Of a DNA stretch of 64,000 nt, positions 49,153-57,789 are shown in pieces (positions within the stretch are counted from its first letter, which is position 1; every line of letters starts with the position of its first letter). The stretch is taken from assembly GCA_027013225.1 (NCBI GenBank), contig JALUXU010000009.1:1-64000 (forward strand), read 5' to 3'. The notes below the pieces were generated by a model. The model searched no databases. It was not told where the DNA came from and saw nothing but the letters and a program-made list of their open reading frames with translations. The stretch comes from Acidihalobacter sp. (GTDB lineage Bacteria; Pseudomonadota; Gammaproteobacteria; DSM-5130; Acidihalobacteraceae). The position numbers and the translations under genes were made by a program.

Positions 49153-49479
49153 GGAATCGTCTCCTCATCGTCACTTATGTGGTAGGAGCGTTGATTAAAG
49201 CATGTGAATCCAATGAGACGCCTTGATCTAAATCAAGAGGGGGTAAAAATACAGGAAAGGTGGCTCTTTCAATGGTCGGGAAGATGCTAGTCTTGGCCTG
49301 CGTAGAGGGGCGCCGGCGGCATTCTGAACTTCGGCGAGAAAGTACTCCACAGCCGAATTCAATGCAAAGCGATCGCTTCCTCGAATTCACACAATGGTCT
49401 CGATCTTGACAGAAGTGGAATGAAGGGTTTTTAACTCATATCCAAACTGGAGCGATTTCGAAAATAATACGAGACGTGC
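49153..49479. other. Divergent promoter region between hcp and phosphoribosyltransferase
   Basis: This 327-base stretch has no supported gene. It carries the hcp promoter (palindrome 49223-49236 and TTTAAT at 49194-49199) and must also hold the promoter of the plus-strand gene starting at 49480. Confidence 0.6.
49194..49236 (-). promoter_or_regulatory. FNR/Dnr-type palindrome with -10 element, hcp promoter
   Basis: TTGATCTAAATCAA at 49223-49236 is a perfect match to the TTGATNNNNATCAA box recognised by FNR and Dnr proteins. On the minus strand a -10-like TTTAAT (49199 to 49194) follows 23 bases after the box. A start point about seven bases beyond it would put the box centre about 42 bases upstream, the class II activator position. 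The neighbouring Dnr-type regulator is the obvious candidate to bind it. Confidence 0.8.
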
Positions 49480-50160
49480 ATGAGGATACAGAAAGTGCAT
49501 CTATCTCTTCCCATTCCTAATAGACATGTTGCCGGAGAGGCGCTCGCGCAGGTTCTCAAACAACGATATGGTCAGCGCGACGACATCATTGTCTTGGCGC
49601 TGCCGCGCGGCGGGGTGCCGGTAGCTGTCCCCATTGTTCGTGCCTTGCGTGCGCCACTCGACCTCATGCTGGTTCGAAAGCTGGGCGTTCCCTATCAGCC
49701 TGAGTTGGCTATGGGTGCGATCGCATCTGGCGGAGTACGCGTGCTCAATCCCGAGGTTGTACGTATGACAGGCGTTACTCCCGCGCAGATCGAGGCAGTG
49801 GCGGCCGAGGAACAACAGGAAATGGATCGCCGGGCGATGATTTATCGAGGAAATCGTCCCTGGCCTGATTTAACCGGACGTTGCGTCATTCTGGTGGATG
49901 ATGGGCTTGCGACGGGGGCGACCATGCGCGCCGCCATAAAGGCCGTGCGCCATCAGGATGCGGTATGCATCGTCGTGGCTGTACCGGTGGCGCCTCCCGA
50001 TACAGTAAGCGCATTGGCGAAAGATGCGAATGAAGTCATCAGCTTGTTCACTCCAGAGCCGTTCAGCGCCATTGGACAATGGTATGAGGATTTCTCACAG
50101 ACTTCAGACGAAGAGGTCATCGAGGCGCTGCGGGAGCTCTCTTCCAGGGAAGGAGAGTAG
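49480..50160 (+). CDS. Phosphoribosyltransferase family protein
   Basis: A 226-residue type I PRTase-fold protein. The PRPP-binding motif is CVILVDDGLATGATMRAA (near residue 135), and LALPRGGVPVAVPIVRAL (near residue 37) is the PPi-loop region. This family of putative PRTases often accompanies stress or dienelactone-hydrolase genes; its substrate is unknown. It is divergent from hcp. Confidence 0.85.
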   Translation: MRIQKVHLSLPIPNRHVAGEALAQVLKQRYGQRDDIIVLALPRGGVPVAVPIVRALRAPLDLMLVRKLGVPYQPELAMGAIASGGVRVLNPEVVRMTGVTPAQIEAVAAEEQQEMDRRAMIYRGNRPWPDLTGRCVILVDDGLATGATMRAAIKAVRHQDAVCIVVAVPVAPPDTVSALAKDANEVISLFTPEPFSAIGQWYEDFSQTSDEEVIEALRELSSREGE

Positions 50161-50338
50161 CAACGCAACTGAGGAATTAAAAACCGATTTGAGGCTATTT
50201 GAGGATGAGCAGGCTGTTGGCCAAAATGTCTTCAAAATCGGACCCCATATCCATTTACGTATCAATCGCCCTCGCTGGAGGTAACGGGCAAATTATCCTT
50301 AAGGGCGGCCGTCCCGATTTCCTTGCGGTCGACTGGTT

Positions 50339-52066
50339 TCATGCCATCGTGGCGCGAAGACGTTTCTTCAAGGTGTTTATGTCCGCTGTATTAAGGATGT
50401 CTTCTTTTTCCAGCCAACCGCGCCTTGCCTGATGGATTCCAAAGGCCAGATTGGCAAAACCATCCGGAGAATGGCTGTCGCTATCGATGCATATTTTTAC
50501 GCCCTCATCGCGCGCCATGCGGCAGTGGATGTCGTTCAGGTCGAGCCGTTTAGGTTGCGCGTTGAGTTCCAGATAACATCCACGTTCACGTGCGCCCTCG
50601 ATCACTCGTACCATGTCGATGGGGTAGGGGTCTCGTGCAAGTAAAAGGCGGCCAGTCGGGTGGGCCAGGACGGTGAAGTAGCGGTGATCCATGGCTTTGA
50701 GAATGCGGTCGGTCTGCTTTTGTTCGGATAGGTTGAAATGATCGTGAACAGCGCCTATCACTAAATCCAGACGAGAGAGAATGCTATCGGGCAAGTCGAG
50801 GCGACCGTCTTCAAGGATATCCACCTCTATCCCTTTGAGCAGCGTGATGTCCGTAGATTGCTCATTGAAAGCGTCGATGATTTCCATCTGTTGCGCGAGC
50901 CTTTTTTCGTCGAGGCCGTTGGCTATGCGTAAATGATGCGAATGGTCCGTGATGGCGAGATACTGAAGGCCGGCAGCGCGAGCGGCATTTGCCATGGCGG
51001 CAATATCGGCTTGACCGTCGCTGGCTTGCGTATGACAGTGCAAATCACCGCGCAGATCATGTAGTTCTATTAGACGAGGCAGTCGCCCTTCGCGTGCAGC
51101 CTCGATCTCACCCCGGTTCTCACGCAGTTCGGGTTCGATGAAAGGTAATCCTACGCTTTCGAAAACCGATTCCTCCGTGAGACCGGCGACGCGGCGTTCA
51201 TTTTTGAACACACCGTATTCATTGATCTTCAAGCCCAACTGTTGCCCTCGGCGGCGAATTTCAATGCTATGGGCGCGACTGCCGGTAAAATAGTGCAGCG
51301 CCGCACCAAAACTCGATGCAGAAACAACCCGCAAGTCGACCTGCAAGCCGTTGCGAAGAATCACTGTGGCGCGGGTTGAACCGCTTGAAACGACTTCGGC
51401 GATTTCCTCGTAATGCGTGAACTGTTGCATTACCGGCGGGGCATTTTCAGCGATTGCCAGGATATCCAGATCGCCGACCGTTTCCTTGCCGCGACGGTAA
51501 CTGCCCGCAATGACGACGCGTTTTACTTCAGCCAATGCTTGAAGCCAGTGCCGTAAAGGCTCAGCATATTGGCCGGCAATACTGAAAAGGAAGCGCTGCT
51601 CCTTGTTGCGATTTGCGGCAAGGGCTTCGAGGATGCGTTGCTCGGTCTTGGGGCCGAAACCTGGCAACTCACGCAAGCGTCCGCTTTTGGCCGTGTTGGC
51701 AAGCTCGTCCAGGGACTTGATACCCCGGGTTTCATAGAGCGTCTTGACCCGCTTCGGGCCAAGACCAGGCAGTTGTAGTAGGTCCTCTAGGCTGGGAGGC
51801 ACTTCCTGACGCAATTTTTGCAGGGTATGTGATTTGCCGGTGGCGACGATTTCAATGATTTTGGCGGCAATTTCTTTGCCAATGCCGGGCAGCTCGGTCA
51901 GGTCTTCCCCGCGGCTCACCCGCTCGGCCAATTCCGTCCCCTGGCTGCGTATGGTGCGCGCTGCGTTGCGATAGGCTCGCACTTTGAAAGGGTTGTCACC
52001 CTTCAGCTCCAGCAGATTCGCCAATTCATCGAAAATGGCAGCGATGTCTTCGTTGTGTACGGCCAT
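50339..52066 (-). CDS. polX: DNA polymerase/3'-5' exonuclease PolX
   Basis: A 575-residue family X polymerase. N-terminal helix-hairpin-helix region (ELPGIGKEIAAKIIEIV, LQLPGLGPKRVKTLYE, LPGFGPKTEQRILEAL), nucleotidyltransferase core GSYRRGKETVGDLDILA near residue 188, and C-terminal PHP domain with GDLHCHTQASDGQADI near residue 340 and AITDHSHHLRIANG. It fills small gaps in base excision repair; the PHP domain supplies exonuclease/AP activity. PolX is patchy in gammaproteobacteria. Confidence 0.95.
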   Translation of the reverse strand: MAVHNEDIAAIFDELANLLELKGDNPFKVRAYRNAARTIRSQGTELAERVSRGEDLTELPGIGKEIAAKIIEIVATGKSHTLQKLRQEVPPSLEDLLQLPGLGPKRVKTLYETRGIKSLDELANTAKSGRLRELPGFGPKTEQRILEALAANRNKEQRFLFSIAGQYAEPLRHWLQALAEVKRVVIAGSYRRGKETVGDLDILAIAENAPPVMQQFTHYEEIAEVVSSGSTRATVILRNGLQVDLRVVSASSFGAALHYFTGSRAHSIEIRRRGQQLGLKINEYGVFKNERRVAGLTEESVFESVGLPFIEPELRENRGEIEAAREGRLPRLIELHDLRGDLHCHTQASDGQADIAAMANAARAAGLQYLAITDHSHHLRIANGLDEKRLAQQMEIIDAFNEQSTDITLLKGIEVDILEDGRLDLPDSILSRLDLVIGAVHDHFNLSEQKQTDRILKAMDHRYFTVLAHPTGRLLLARDPYPIDMVRVIEGARERGCYLELNAQPKRLDLNDIHCRMARDEGVKICIDSDSHSPDGFANLAFGIHQARRGWLEKEDILNTADINTLKKRLRATMA

Positions 52067-52095
52067 AATACGTTTCCTCGCGAACCATAGCCTTC

Positions 52096-52881
52096 TCAGG
52101 AGAGTTTGTTCACATACACATCATAACGAGTATTGGGCTCTTTGATGAAATGGGAGGGAATAATGCCCCCAAGAGGAGGCGCGTTTGCCGGGCGCTTGAC
52201 GACCACGCGTCGAGCGCCGCTATGCAGGGCGGACTGCAGAAGTTTTCCGGAGTCGGGGTCCGCTCCCACTAGGGCGCGCAAGATCCGCATTTCTTGTTTG
52301 ACCAGGGCGGACTTGCCGCGGTCTGGATACATGGGATCAAGATATATACCATCCGGCGCGAATGGCCGGGCGCGGAGATATTCGCCACTTTCAGCGTTCT
52401 CGATCATGATTCGCTTGCGGATTTCCTCAGGCGCGGTTCGCTTGATTGCATCTTTAAGCAAAAATGCGATCACTGGATGGCGCTCCACCAGCACCACGCG
52501 GTTGTTCAAGGCCGCCAGCGTCAAGGCATCCCTGCCGAGGCCCGCAGTGGCATCCACGATTTCCAGGGAGTCGCGCCCCGAACTGAGGCCAAACGCTCTG
52601 CCCAAGGGGTGACGCCGCTTGGTCTGCCGTAAACGCCAGCCGAGGCGGCCACGCCCGAAATCCAACTTCAGAATGCCCAGGCCGCTGTTTTTCGGGGAAA
52701 CCAGTCTCCAGCCTTGATTGCCAGATTGGAGGCGAAAACATGAATCCCATTCCGCCGAATCCATTTCGCAGGGCAGATCCAGTCGAGAGGCGATATCTCG
52801 GGCCGACCCCGCATGAGATTGCTGGTCAAAGACGACAATGCATCTTGTCGTAGAAGCAGGTAAAGGCTTATCCAGATTCAT
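52096..52881 (-). CDS. rsmJ: 16S rRNA (guanine1516-N2)-methyltransferase
   Basis: A SAM-dependent methyltransferase of about 261 residues. Diagnostic segments: LKLDFGRGRLGWRLR, HPLGRAFGL, SAM motif IVDATAGLGRDALTLAAL, VVLVERHPVIAFLL, and the catalytic-loop IYLDPMYPDRGKSALVKQE. The start is uncertain: ATG at 52881 or GTG at 52917, neither with a good ribosome site. It is divergent from tRNA-Ser. Confidence 0.92.
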   Translation of the reverse strand: MNLDKPLPASTTRCIVVFDQQSHAGSARDIASRLDLPCEMDSAEWDSCFRLQSGNQGWRLVSPKNSGLGILKLDFGRGRLGWRLRQTKRRHPLGRAFGLSSGRDSLEIVDATAGLGRDALTLAALNNRVVLVERHPVIAFLLKDAIKRTAPEEIRKRIMIENAESGEYLRARPFAPDGIYLDPMYPDRGKSALVKQEMRILRALVGADPDSGKLLQSALHSGARRVVVKRPANAPPLGGIIPSHFIKEPNTRYDVYVNKLS

Positions 52882-52980
52882 GGGGCGGTGAAAAACAATA
52901 TCATCAGAGACAGACACTCGCTAATTGGGTATTATTTACGTCTTCGTCCCGGCCCGCATCGCGAAGCCGAAAACCGCTCT

Positions 52981-53068
52981 GGAGGGGTGGCTGAGTGGCC
53001 GAAAGCGGCGGTCTTGAAAACCGTTGAAGGGCAACCTTCCGTGGGTTCGAATCCCACCCCCTCCGCCA
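52981..53068 (+). tRNA. tRNA-Ser (UGA anticodon)
   Basis: The 7-bp acceptor stem GGAGGGG/CCCCTCC (52981-52987 with 53058-53064) is followed by G and an encoded CCA. The anticodon loop CTTGAAA within GGCGGTCTTGAAAACCGTT carries TGA. A long variable arm (GAAGGGCAACCTTC) is typical of a class II serine tRNA, and the T loop reads GGTTCGAATCC. Confidence 0.97.
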
Positions 53069-53142
53069 TTAATCCGGCAGCATCGGGCATCGCTCAAACT
53101 CGAGCCGAACTTCTATTCAAATAGGCAGCCGGGCGTTCGCGA

Positions 53143-54009
53143 TCAACGCCATTTCAAATGAATCCCATGGTCAGCCAGATATTCTTTCGTAGGTTGCACG
53201 CATTGATCTACAAAGGCGATACGTTCAGGGTTGGTCAATGCGCGCGCCTGCCATTGTTTACCATCTTTCAAGCCGGCCAACTCATAAAGCTTCGGCGAAG
53301 GGAAATAGAAAGCATGTACAAATTGGCGGAAAATGCGGTTGAGCAGCGCGGGGTAGAGTCCCATCAGCACCCGCCAGCCGCTGTGCATGCCAGTTTCCAC
53401 CGTTTCCTTAGCATGGGCGATGTGGCGGGCCTCATCAATGGCGTGCACAGTGATCACATCATAGATGGCCGACGAAATTTCCTTTCTATGCCGCCTTATG
53501 TAGCGATTCATCTGATCCGGAACCTGTTCTCCGATCAAGACCGCTATCCAGAAAGCCGCTGAATCAGAAGGCGAAAATCGTCCCACCCATGTGGCGAGTT
53601 TCGGGCGGTGAAACATGTCTGGCGAAAGAGTCAATCCCGAGTGGCGAATGAGTTCCAGAAACATCAGGCTATGCCCGGCCTCTTCGCGAAGCTCGTGCAG
53701 TCTGTAAGTGGTTGCGGTTGGATCTCCTAGCGAATCCCCCAGTGCGCGGCTGATGCGCTCCATAAAGATTCCCTCAAGCCACAGCGCCTTTTCAATGAAA
53801 TTGATGAATTCCAGGCGAGATAAAAGAATGCGTTGTGATTCAGGCAGGGATTCGTATTCGGGCAGGCCGCTCAGACTCATTGCCCCCTTCGGCAACCACC
53901 ATCCCTGCTGCGTGTTCAGCGATTCCCATTCGATGCGCTCTAGCGGATCGGCGTAAGGTGTGCTGCTGCGGTTGAGTAGCTCGATGAGAGCGCTGGCCTC
54001 TTTACCCAT
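53143..54009 (-). CDS. AurF-like non-haem diiron oxygenase
   Basis: A 288-residue helical ferritin-like protein. It carries a full seven-ligand set in the AurF/CmlI arrangement: E80, E110 and H113 (EEAGH), E161, H189, E193 and H196 (HAIDEARH). The H-x3-E-x2-H spacing at the end is exactly that of AurF N-oxygenase. Known members oxidise arylamines to nitro compounds; here there is no biosynthetic cluster, so the substrate is unknown. It stands alone between tRNA-Ser and tRNA-Pro, on the opposite strand. Confidence 0.82.
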   Translation of the reverse strand: MGKEASALIELLNRSSTPYADPLERIEWESLNTQQGWWLPKGAMSLSGLPEYESLPESQRILLSRLEFINFIEKALWLEGIFMERISRALGDSLGDPTATTYRLHELREEAGHSLMFLELIRHSGLTLSPDMFHRPKLATWVGRFSPSDSAAFWIAVLIGEQVPDQMNRYIRRHRKEISSAIYDVITVHAIDEARHIAHAKETVETGMHSGWRVLMGLYPALLNRIFRQFVHAFYFPSPKLYELAGLKDGKQWQARALTNPERIAFVDQCVQPTKEYLADHGIHLKWR

Positions 54010-54203
54010 GAATGAAGGAAATCTACCCGCATAAAGAAATTGAGGAACGTCTTAGGCGCAAAAATGATCCGTTCGGTTCCCGTTTGAGAAAACAGTTTTT
54101 TAGAAACTGCTTATTTATGCCGATCTTAAGCGATTTGCTGCACTAATAACAGCATGTTGCGCTTTACGGAAAGCGCCTTGCTCGGGTAATATGGGACTTT
54201 CAG

Positions 54204-54281
<78 letters not shown>

Positions 54282-54297
54282 TGATTTCTAAAGCTAC

Positions 54298-54316
54298 ACC
54301 GTCTACGACGGTTTAA
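54298..54316 (+). terminator. Candidate terminator of tRNA-Pro
   Basis: ACCGTC (54298-54303), a three-base loop and GACGGT (54307-54312) are followed by TTAA. The stem is perfect, but the T tract is short. Confidence 0.35.
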
Positions 54317-54321
54317 TCCGG

Positions 54322-54347
54322 ACTTAACTACTTAATAGTAGTTAAGT
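54322..54347. repeat. Perfect 10-bp inverted repeat downstream of tRNA-Pro
   Basis: ACTTAACTAC (54322-54331) and GTAGTTAAGT (54338-54347) are separated by six bases. The AT-rich stem lies at the edge between the moderate-GC chromosome and the high-GC nitrate cluster. It could be a terminator, an operator, or a trace of an insertion junction. Confidence 0.5.
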
Positions 54348-54457
54348 TTGCTACTATCGAGCGGCTCGATCTTCGCGTGATCCCGTCCTAAAAACATCTA
54401 TTCTCCATGATCCGGTAGAGTAGGGCTGTCAAGCCCATGTCCAGATTCGCCCTGGCA

Positions 54458-55309
54458 TTAGCGCATGGACGGTCTGCCCTCCAGCGCAACGGCCAGCGCA
54501 TCGACCAGTGGACGCATGAAATACCGCCCTTCGGGCACGGCCGCCGCGCGCACTCCGACCTCCTCCAGCCGCGCCGCCACGACGGGTCCCACCGCCGCCA
54601 CCAGGCAGGCGTCCAGACCATCTTGCAAACGCGCTTCCAGGTCGTGACGGCGGGCCACAGTATATAGGCGATCGACTTGCGACTTGCTGGTAAAAGCGAT
54701 GGCATCCACGCGCCCCTGCGCCAGCGTGTCGATCAACGTCAGCACGCGCTGCTCGTCGCTGTCGTCGGCGTACACATAAGGTGCCACGCACACCGGCTCC
54801 AGACCGCGCCGGCGCAGATAGTCCTGCAACAGGGGATTGGCTTCGCTGCCGTAAAGCTGCACCGCGACCCGATCACTGGCAAAGGACAGGCCCTCCATGA
54901 GGGCGATGACCCCTTGCGTGGTCGGCACTTCGGTCACCACGTCGCTGGCCAGACCGATTTCCCGTAGCGCCCGCCCCGGCTTGGGCCCGCGCGCGATCTT
55001 GCGCACCTGCGCCAGACGTTGCACGAACGCCTCGCGCACGCCGATCCGCTCGCTGGCCGCGAGCAGGCGCCGCAAGCCCTCGCCGGTGAGCAGGACGAAA
55101 TCGCGGATCGACGCATCACGGATGAACCGCCGCAGCCAGGCGGCGACGTGCGCCTGATCGGGCGTGTCGAGGATCGACACCAGCGGACAGCGCAACACCT
55201 GCGCCCCGCGTCGCTCCAGCAGACCGGCCAGCACGTCGAGCTGGCGCGATTCCGGCAGTGCCACGCAACGATCTTGCAAACTCTCCGGCAACTGCATCTT
55301 TCGACTCAT
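54458..55309 (-). CDS. Uroporphyrinogen-III synthase (HemD-like)
   Basis: A protein of about 283 residues with the two-lobed HemD fold: ALPESRQLDVLAGLLERRGA at the N-terminus, a central GVIALMEGLSF region, and AIAFTSKSQVDRLYTVARRH with VAAVGPVVAARLEEVGVRAA in the C-terminal lobe, the best conserved HemD segments. It would make uroporphyrinogen III, the precursor that CysG (encoded upstream) turns into siroheme. It is the last gene of the nitrate cluster. The start at 55309 (MSRKMQLPE) has a GGAGAA site; 55324 is possible. Confidence 0.82.
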   Translation of the reverse strand: MSRKMQLPESLQDRCVALPESRQLDVLAGLLERRGAQVLRCPLVSILDTPDQAHVAAWLRRFIRDASIRDFVLLTGEGLRRLLAASERIGVREAFVQRLAQVRKIARGPKPGRALREIGLASDVVTEVPTTQGVIALMEGLSFASDRVAVQLYGSEANPLLQDYLRRRGLEPVCVAPYVYADDSDEQRVLTLIDTLAQGRVDAIAFTSKSQVDRLYTVARRHDLEARLQDGLDACLVAAVGPVVAARLEEVGVRAAAVPEGRYFMRPLVDALAVALEGRPSMR

Positions 55310-55400
55310 GATATCGTTCTCCATGCGGCAGGCCGAACGAAACACGACGCCCACCAGCAGTGGGCGTCGTGGTCTCAGACTTGCGACCCAGGGGACGCGC

Positions 55401-56234
55401 TCAGATATCCAACACCCGCTTGGGCGCGGTTTTGTAGTGCGTGATGAACATGATCAGACCGACGAACATCAGCCCGCCCACGAGATTCCCCAGCGCCGTG
55501 GGAGCCTCGTTCCAGGTGAGATAATCGATGAACGTGAAGTCGCCGCCCATGATCAACGCGAACGGAAACAGAAACATATTCACCACCGAGTGCTCGAAGC
55601 CCATGTAGAAAAACAGCATGATGGGCATCCACATGGCGAAGATCTTGCCGATGGCCGAGGTGGAGACCATCGCCGCGGCCACGCCGGTGGACACCATCCA
55701 GTTGCACAGAATTCCCCGGATGAAAATGGTGAACCAGCCCATGATGCCGTGCGATTCGTAGCCCACGGTGCGCGCCATGCCGATATGCGCCACTTTCTCG
55801 GCAATGATGCCGCCGCTGCTGGTATAGCCGTAGGTCAGGATGAACGAGATCATGAATGCGACCAACACTGCACCGGCGAAATTTCCGATGAACACCAGCC
55901 CCCAGTTGCGCAGCACCTGACTCAGGCTTACGCCGGGGCGCTTGTCCAGCCAGGCCAGCGGCACCAGCATGAACACGCCGGTCAACAGATCGAAGCCCAG
56001 CAGGTAGATCAGGATAAAGCCGACCGGGAACAGGATCGCCCCGGCCAGCGGCGAGCCGGTCTTGATTGCCACAGTGATGGCGAACGCGGCGGCGAGCGCG
56101 AGGATAGCGCCCGCCATGAACGCCCGGATCAGGGTATCGCGCGTGGAAAGGCAGGCTTTGGATTCGCCCGCATCCACCATCAATTTCGCCAGTTCGTTCG
56201 GACTGACGTAGTCCGCACCGGTTTTTCCAGTCAT
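55401..56234 (-). CDS. Formate/nitrite transporter family channel (NirC-like)
   Basis: A 277-residue FNT-family protein with six predicted membrane segments. The duplicated family motifs appear as FIGNFAGAVLVAFMISF in the first half and AALVGGLM-like NEAPTALGNLVGGLMFVGLI in the second; ILCNWMVSTGVAAAM is the typical FNT pore segment. In a nitrate assimilation cluster it most likely moves nitrite, but formate cannot be excluded. It lies 117 bases after cysG. Confidence 0.88.
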   Translation of the reverse strand: MTGKTGADYVSPNELAKLMVDAGESKACLSTRDTLIRAFMAGAILALAAAFAITVAIKTGSPLAGAILFPVGFILIYLLGFDLLTGVFMLVPLAWLDKRPGVSLSQVLRNWGLVFIGNFAGAVLVAFMISFILTYGYTSSGGIIAEKVAHIGMARTVGYESHGIMGWFTIFIRGILCNWMVSTGVAAAMVSTSAIGKIFAMWMPIMLFFYMGFEHSVVNMFLFPFALIMGGDFTFIDYLTWNEAPTALGNLVGGLMFVGLIMFITHYKTAPKRVLDI

Positions 56235-56351
56235 ATCAATTACCTCGTGAGAAAGTTCAAGTGAATGTCGGCCGCTGTCGGCCGGCTCATGTCCGAGTCC
56301 GTCGCAACGTGCTTCTATAGGGATAAAGCTCGCGTCCTCCTGTGGATCTGC

Positions 56352-57767
56352 TCAGGCGTATACCATCTCCTTGTCTTCGAACTGCGCTGCGTCACCGCAA
56401 GCGCCCAGCACAGCGTGCAGCCGCACCACAGCGCCGACGATCAGCAACGCCGGTGAAGTCACTCCCGACTCGGCGACGCGCGCCGGCAGATCGGCCAGCG
56501 TGCCCGTGTGCACGCGCTGCCCGGGCAGGGTGCCGCGTTCGATCAGCGCGGCCGGCGTATCCGCCGCCATGCCGTGCGCGCGCAGTTCGGCGCAGATGGT
56601 TTCGAGGTTGGCCAGCCCCATGTAGAACACCAGCGTCTCGCGCTTGTCGATCAGGCAGGCCCAGTCGAGATCGAGGCGCCCGTCGCGGGTGTGGCCGGTG
56701 AGGAAGCGCACTGACTGGGCGTGCTCGCGATGGGTCAGCGGAATGCCGGCGTAGGCCGCGCAGCCGCTGGCCGCGGTGATGCCCGGCACCACCTGGAACG
56801 GCACGCCCGCCGCGGCCAGCGTCTCGATCTCCTCGCCGCCGCGGCCGAACACGAAGGGGTCGCCGCCTTTGAGTCGCGCGACTTTCTTGCCTTGGCGCGC
56901 CCGCTCGGCCAGCAGACGGGAAATGGCTTCCTGCGGCAGGCTGTGTTCGCCGCGCCGCTTGCCCACATAGATGCGTTCGGCCTCGCGCCGCGCCAGATCG
57001 ACGATGGCCTCCGGCACCAGCCGGTCGTAGACCACCACGTCGGCCTTCTGCAGCAGGCGCAGCGCCTTGAAAGTGAGCAGATCCGGGTCGCCCGGCCCGG
57101 CGCCGATCAGGAACACTTCGCCTGTAGGCGCACCGAAGCCATCGAGCTCACGCTCGAGCATGGCCTGCGCGCCGTCCACATCACCCGCCAGCGCCGCCTC
57201 GGCCGCCGCGCCTTCCAACGCCTGCTCCCAAAACAGGCGGCGCGCGCGGAGCGTGTTCAGGCGTTCCTTGACCCGGTCGCGAAACGCGCCGGCCAGTGCG
57301 GCGAGCCGCCCGTAGCCGGCCGGAATCGTGCTCTCCAGCCTGCGGCGCAACAGCCGCGTCAGCACCGGCGCCGCGCCGCCCGAAGACACCGCGATGGTCA
57401 CCGGCGCGCGGTCGACGATCGCCGGGAAAATGAAGCTGCACAGCGCCGGCTGATCGACCACGTTGACCGGTACGCCGCGTGCGGCGGCCAGCGCATGCAC
57501 GCGCCGGTTGACCTCCTGCTGGTCGGTGGCCGCCACCGCCAGCGCGCAGCCGTCGAGATGTTCGGGATTGAATGGCGCGCGCAGCAGTTCCACGTCGGCG
57601 CGCGCGGCCAGTAGTTCCTGCGCCGGGGGCGTCAGCCGCGGCGCGACCACGCGCAGCCGCGCGCCGGCCTTGAGCAGCAGCGCCGCCTTGCGCGCCGCCA
57701 CCTCACCGCCGCCGACCACCAGACAGCGCTGGCCACGCAGGTTCATGAAAATCGGCAAGTGTTGCAT
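56352..57767 (-). CDS. cysG: Siroheme synthase CysG (trifunctional)
   Basis: A 471-residue fused enzyme. The N-terminal CysG(B) half (about 1-210) has the NAD site [20 protein letters not shown] for precorrin-2 oxidation and ferrochelation. The C-terminal CysG(A) half (about 215-460) is a uroporphyrinogen-III methyltransferase with [20 protein letters not shown] and [19 protein letters not shown], and [19 protein letters not shown]. It supplies siroheme to NirB. It follows nasA after 22 bases. Confidence 0.95.
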   Translation of the reverse strand: MQHLPIFMNLRGQRCLVVGGGEVAARKAALLLKAGARLRVVAPRLTPPAQELLAARADVELLRAPFNPEHLDGCALAVAATDQQEVNRRVHALAAARGVPVNVVDQPALCSFIFPAIVDRAPVTIAVSSGGAAPVLTRLLRRRLESTIPAGYGRLAALAGAFRDRVKERLNTLRARRLFWEQALEGAAAEAALAGDVDGAQAMLERELDGFGAPTGEVFLIGAGPGDPDLLTFKALRLLQKADVVVYDRLVPEAIVDLARREAERIYVGKRRGEHSLPQEAISRLLAERARQGKKVARLKGGDPFVFGRGGEEIETLAAAGVPFQVVPGITAASGCAAYAGIPLTHREHAQSVRFLTGHTRDGRLDLDWACLIDKRETLVFYMGLANLETICAELRAHGMAADTPAALIERGTLPGQRVHTGTLADLPARVAESGVTSPALLIVGAVVRLHAVLGACGDAAQFEDKEMVYA

Positions 57768-57789
57768 GACGGTTTCCCTCGTAGTCGAA

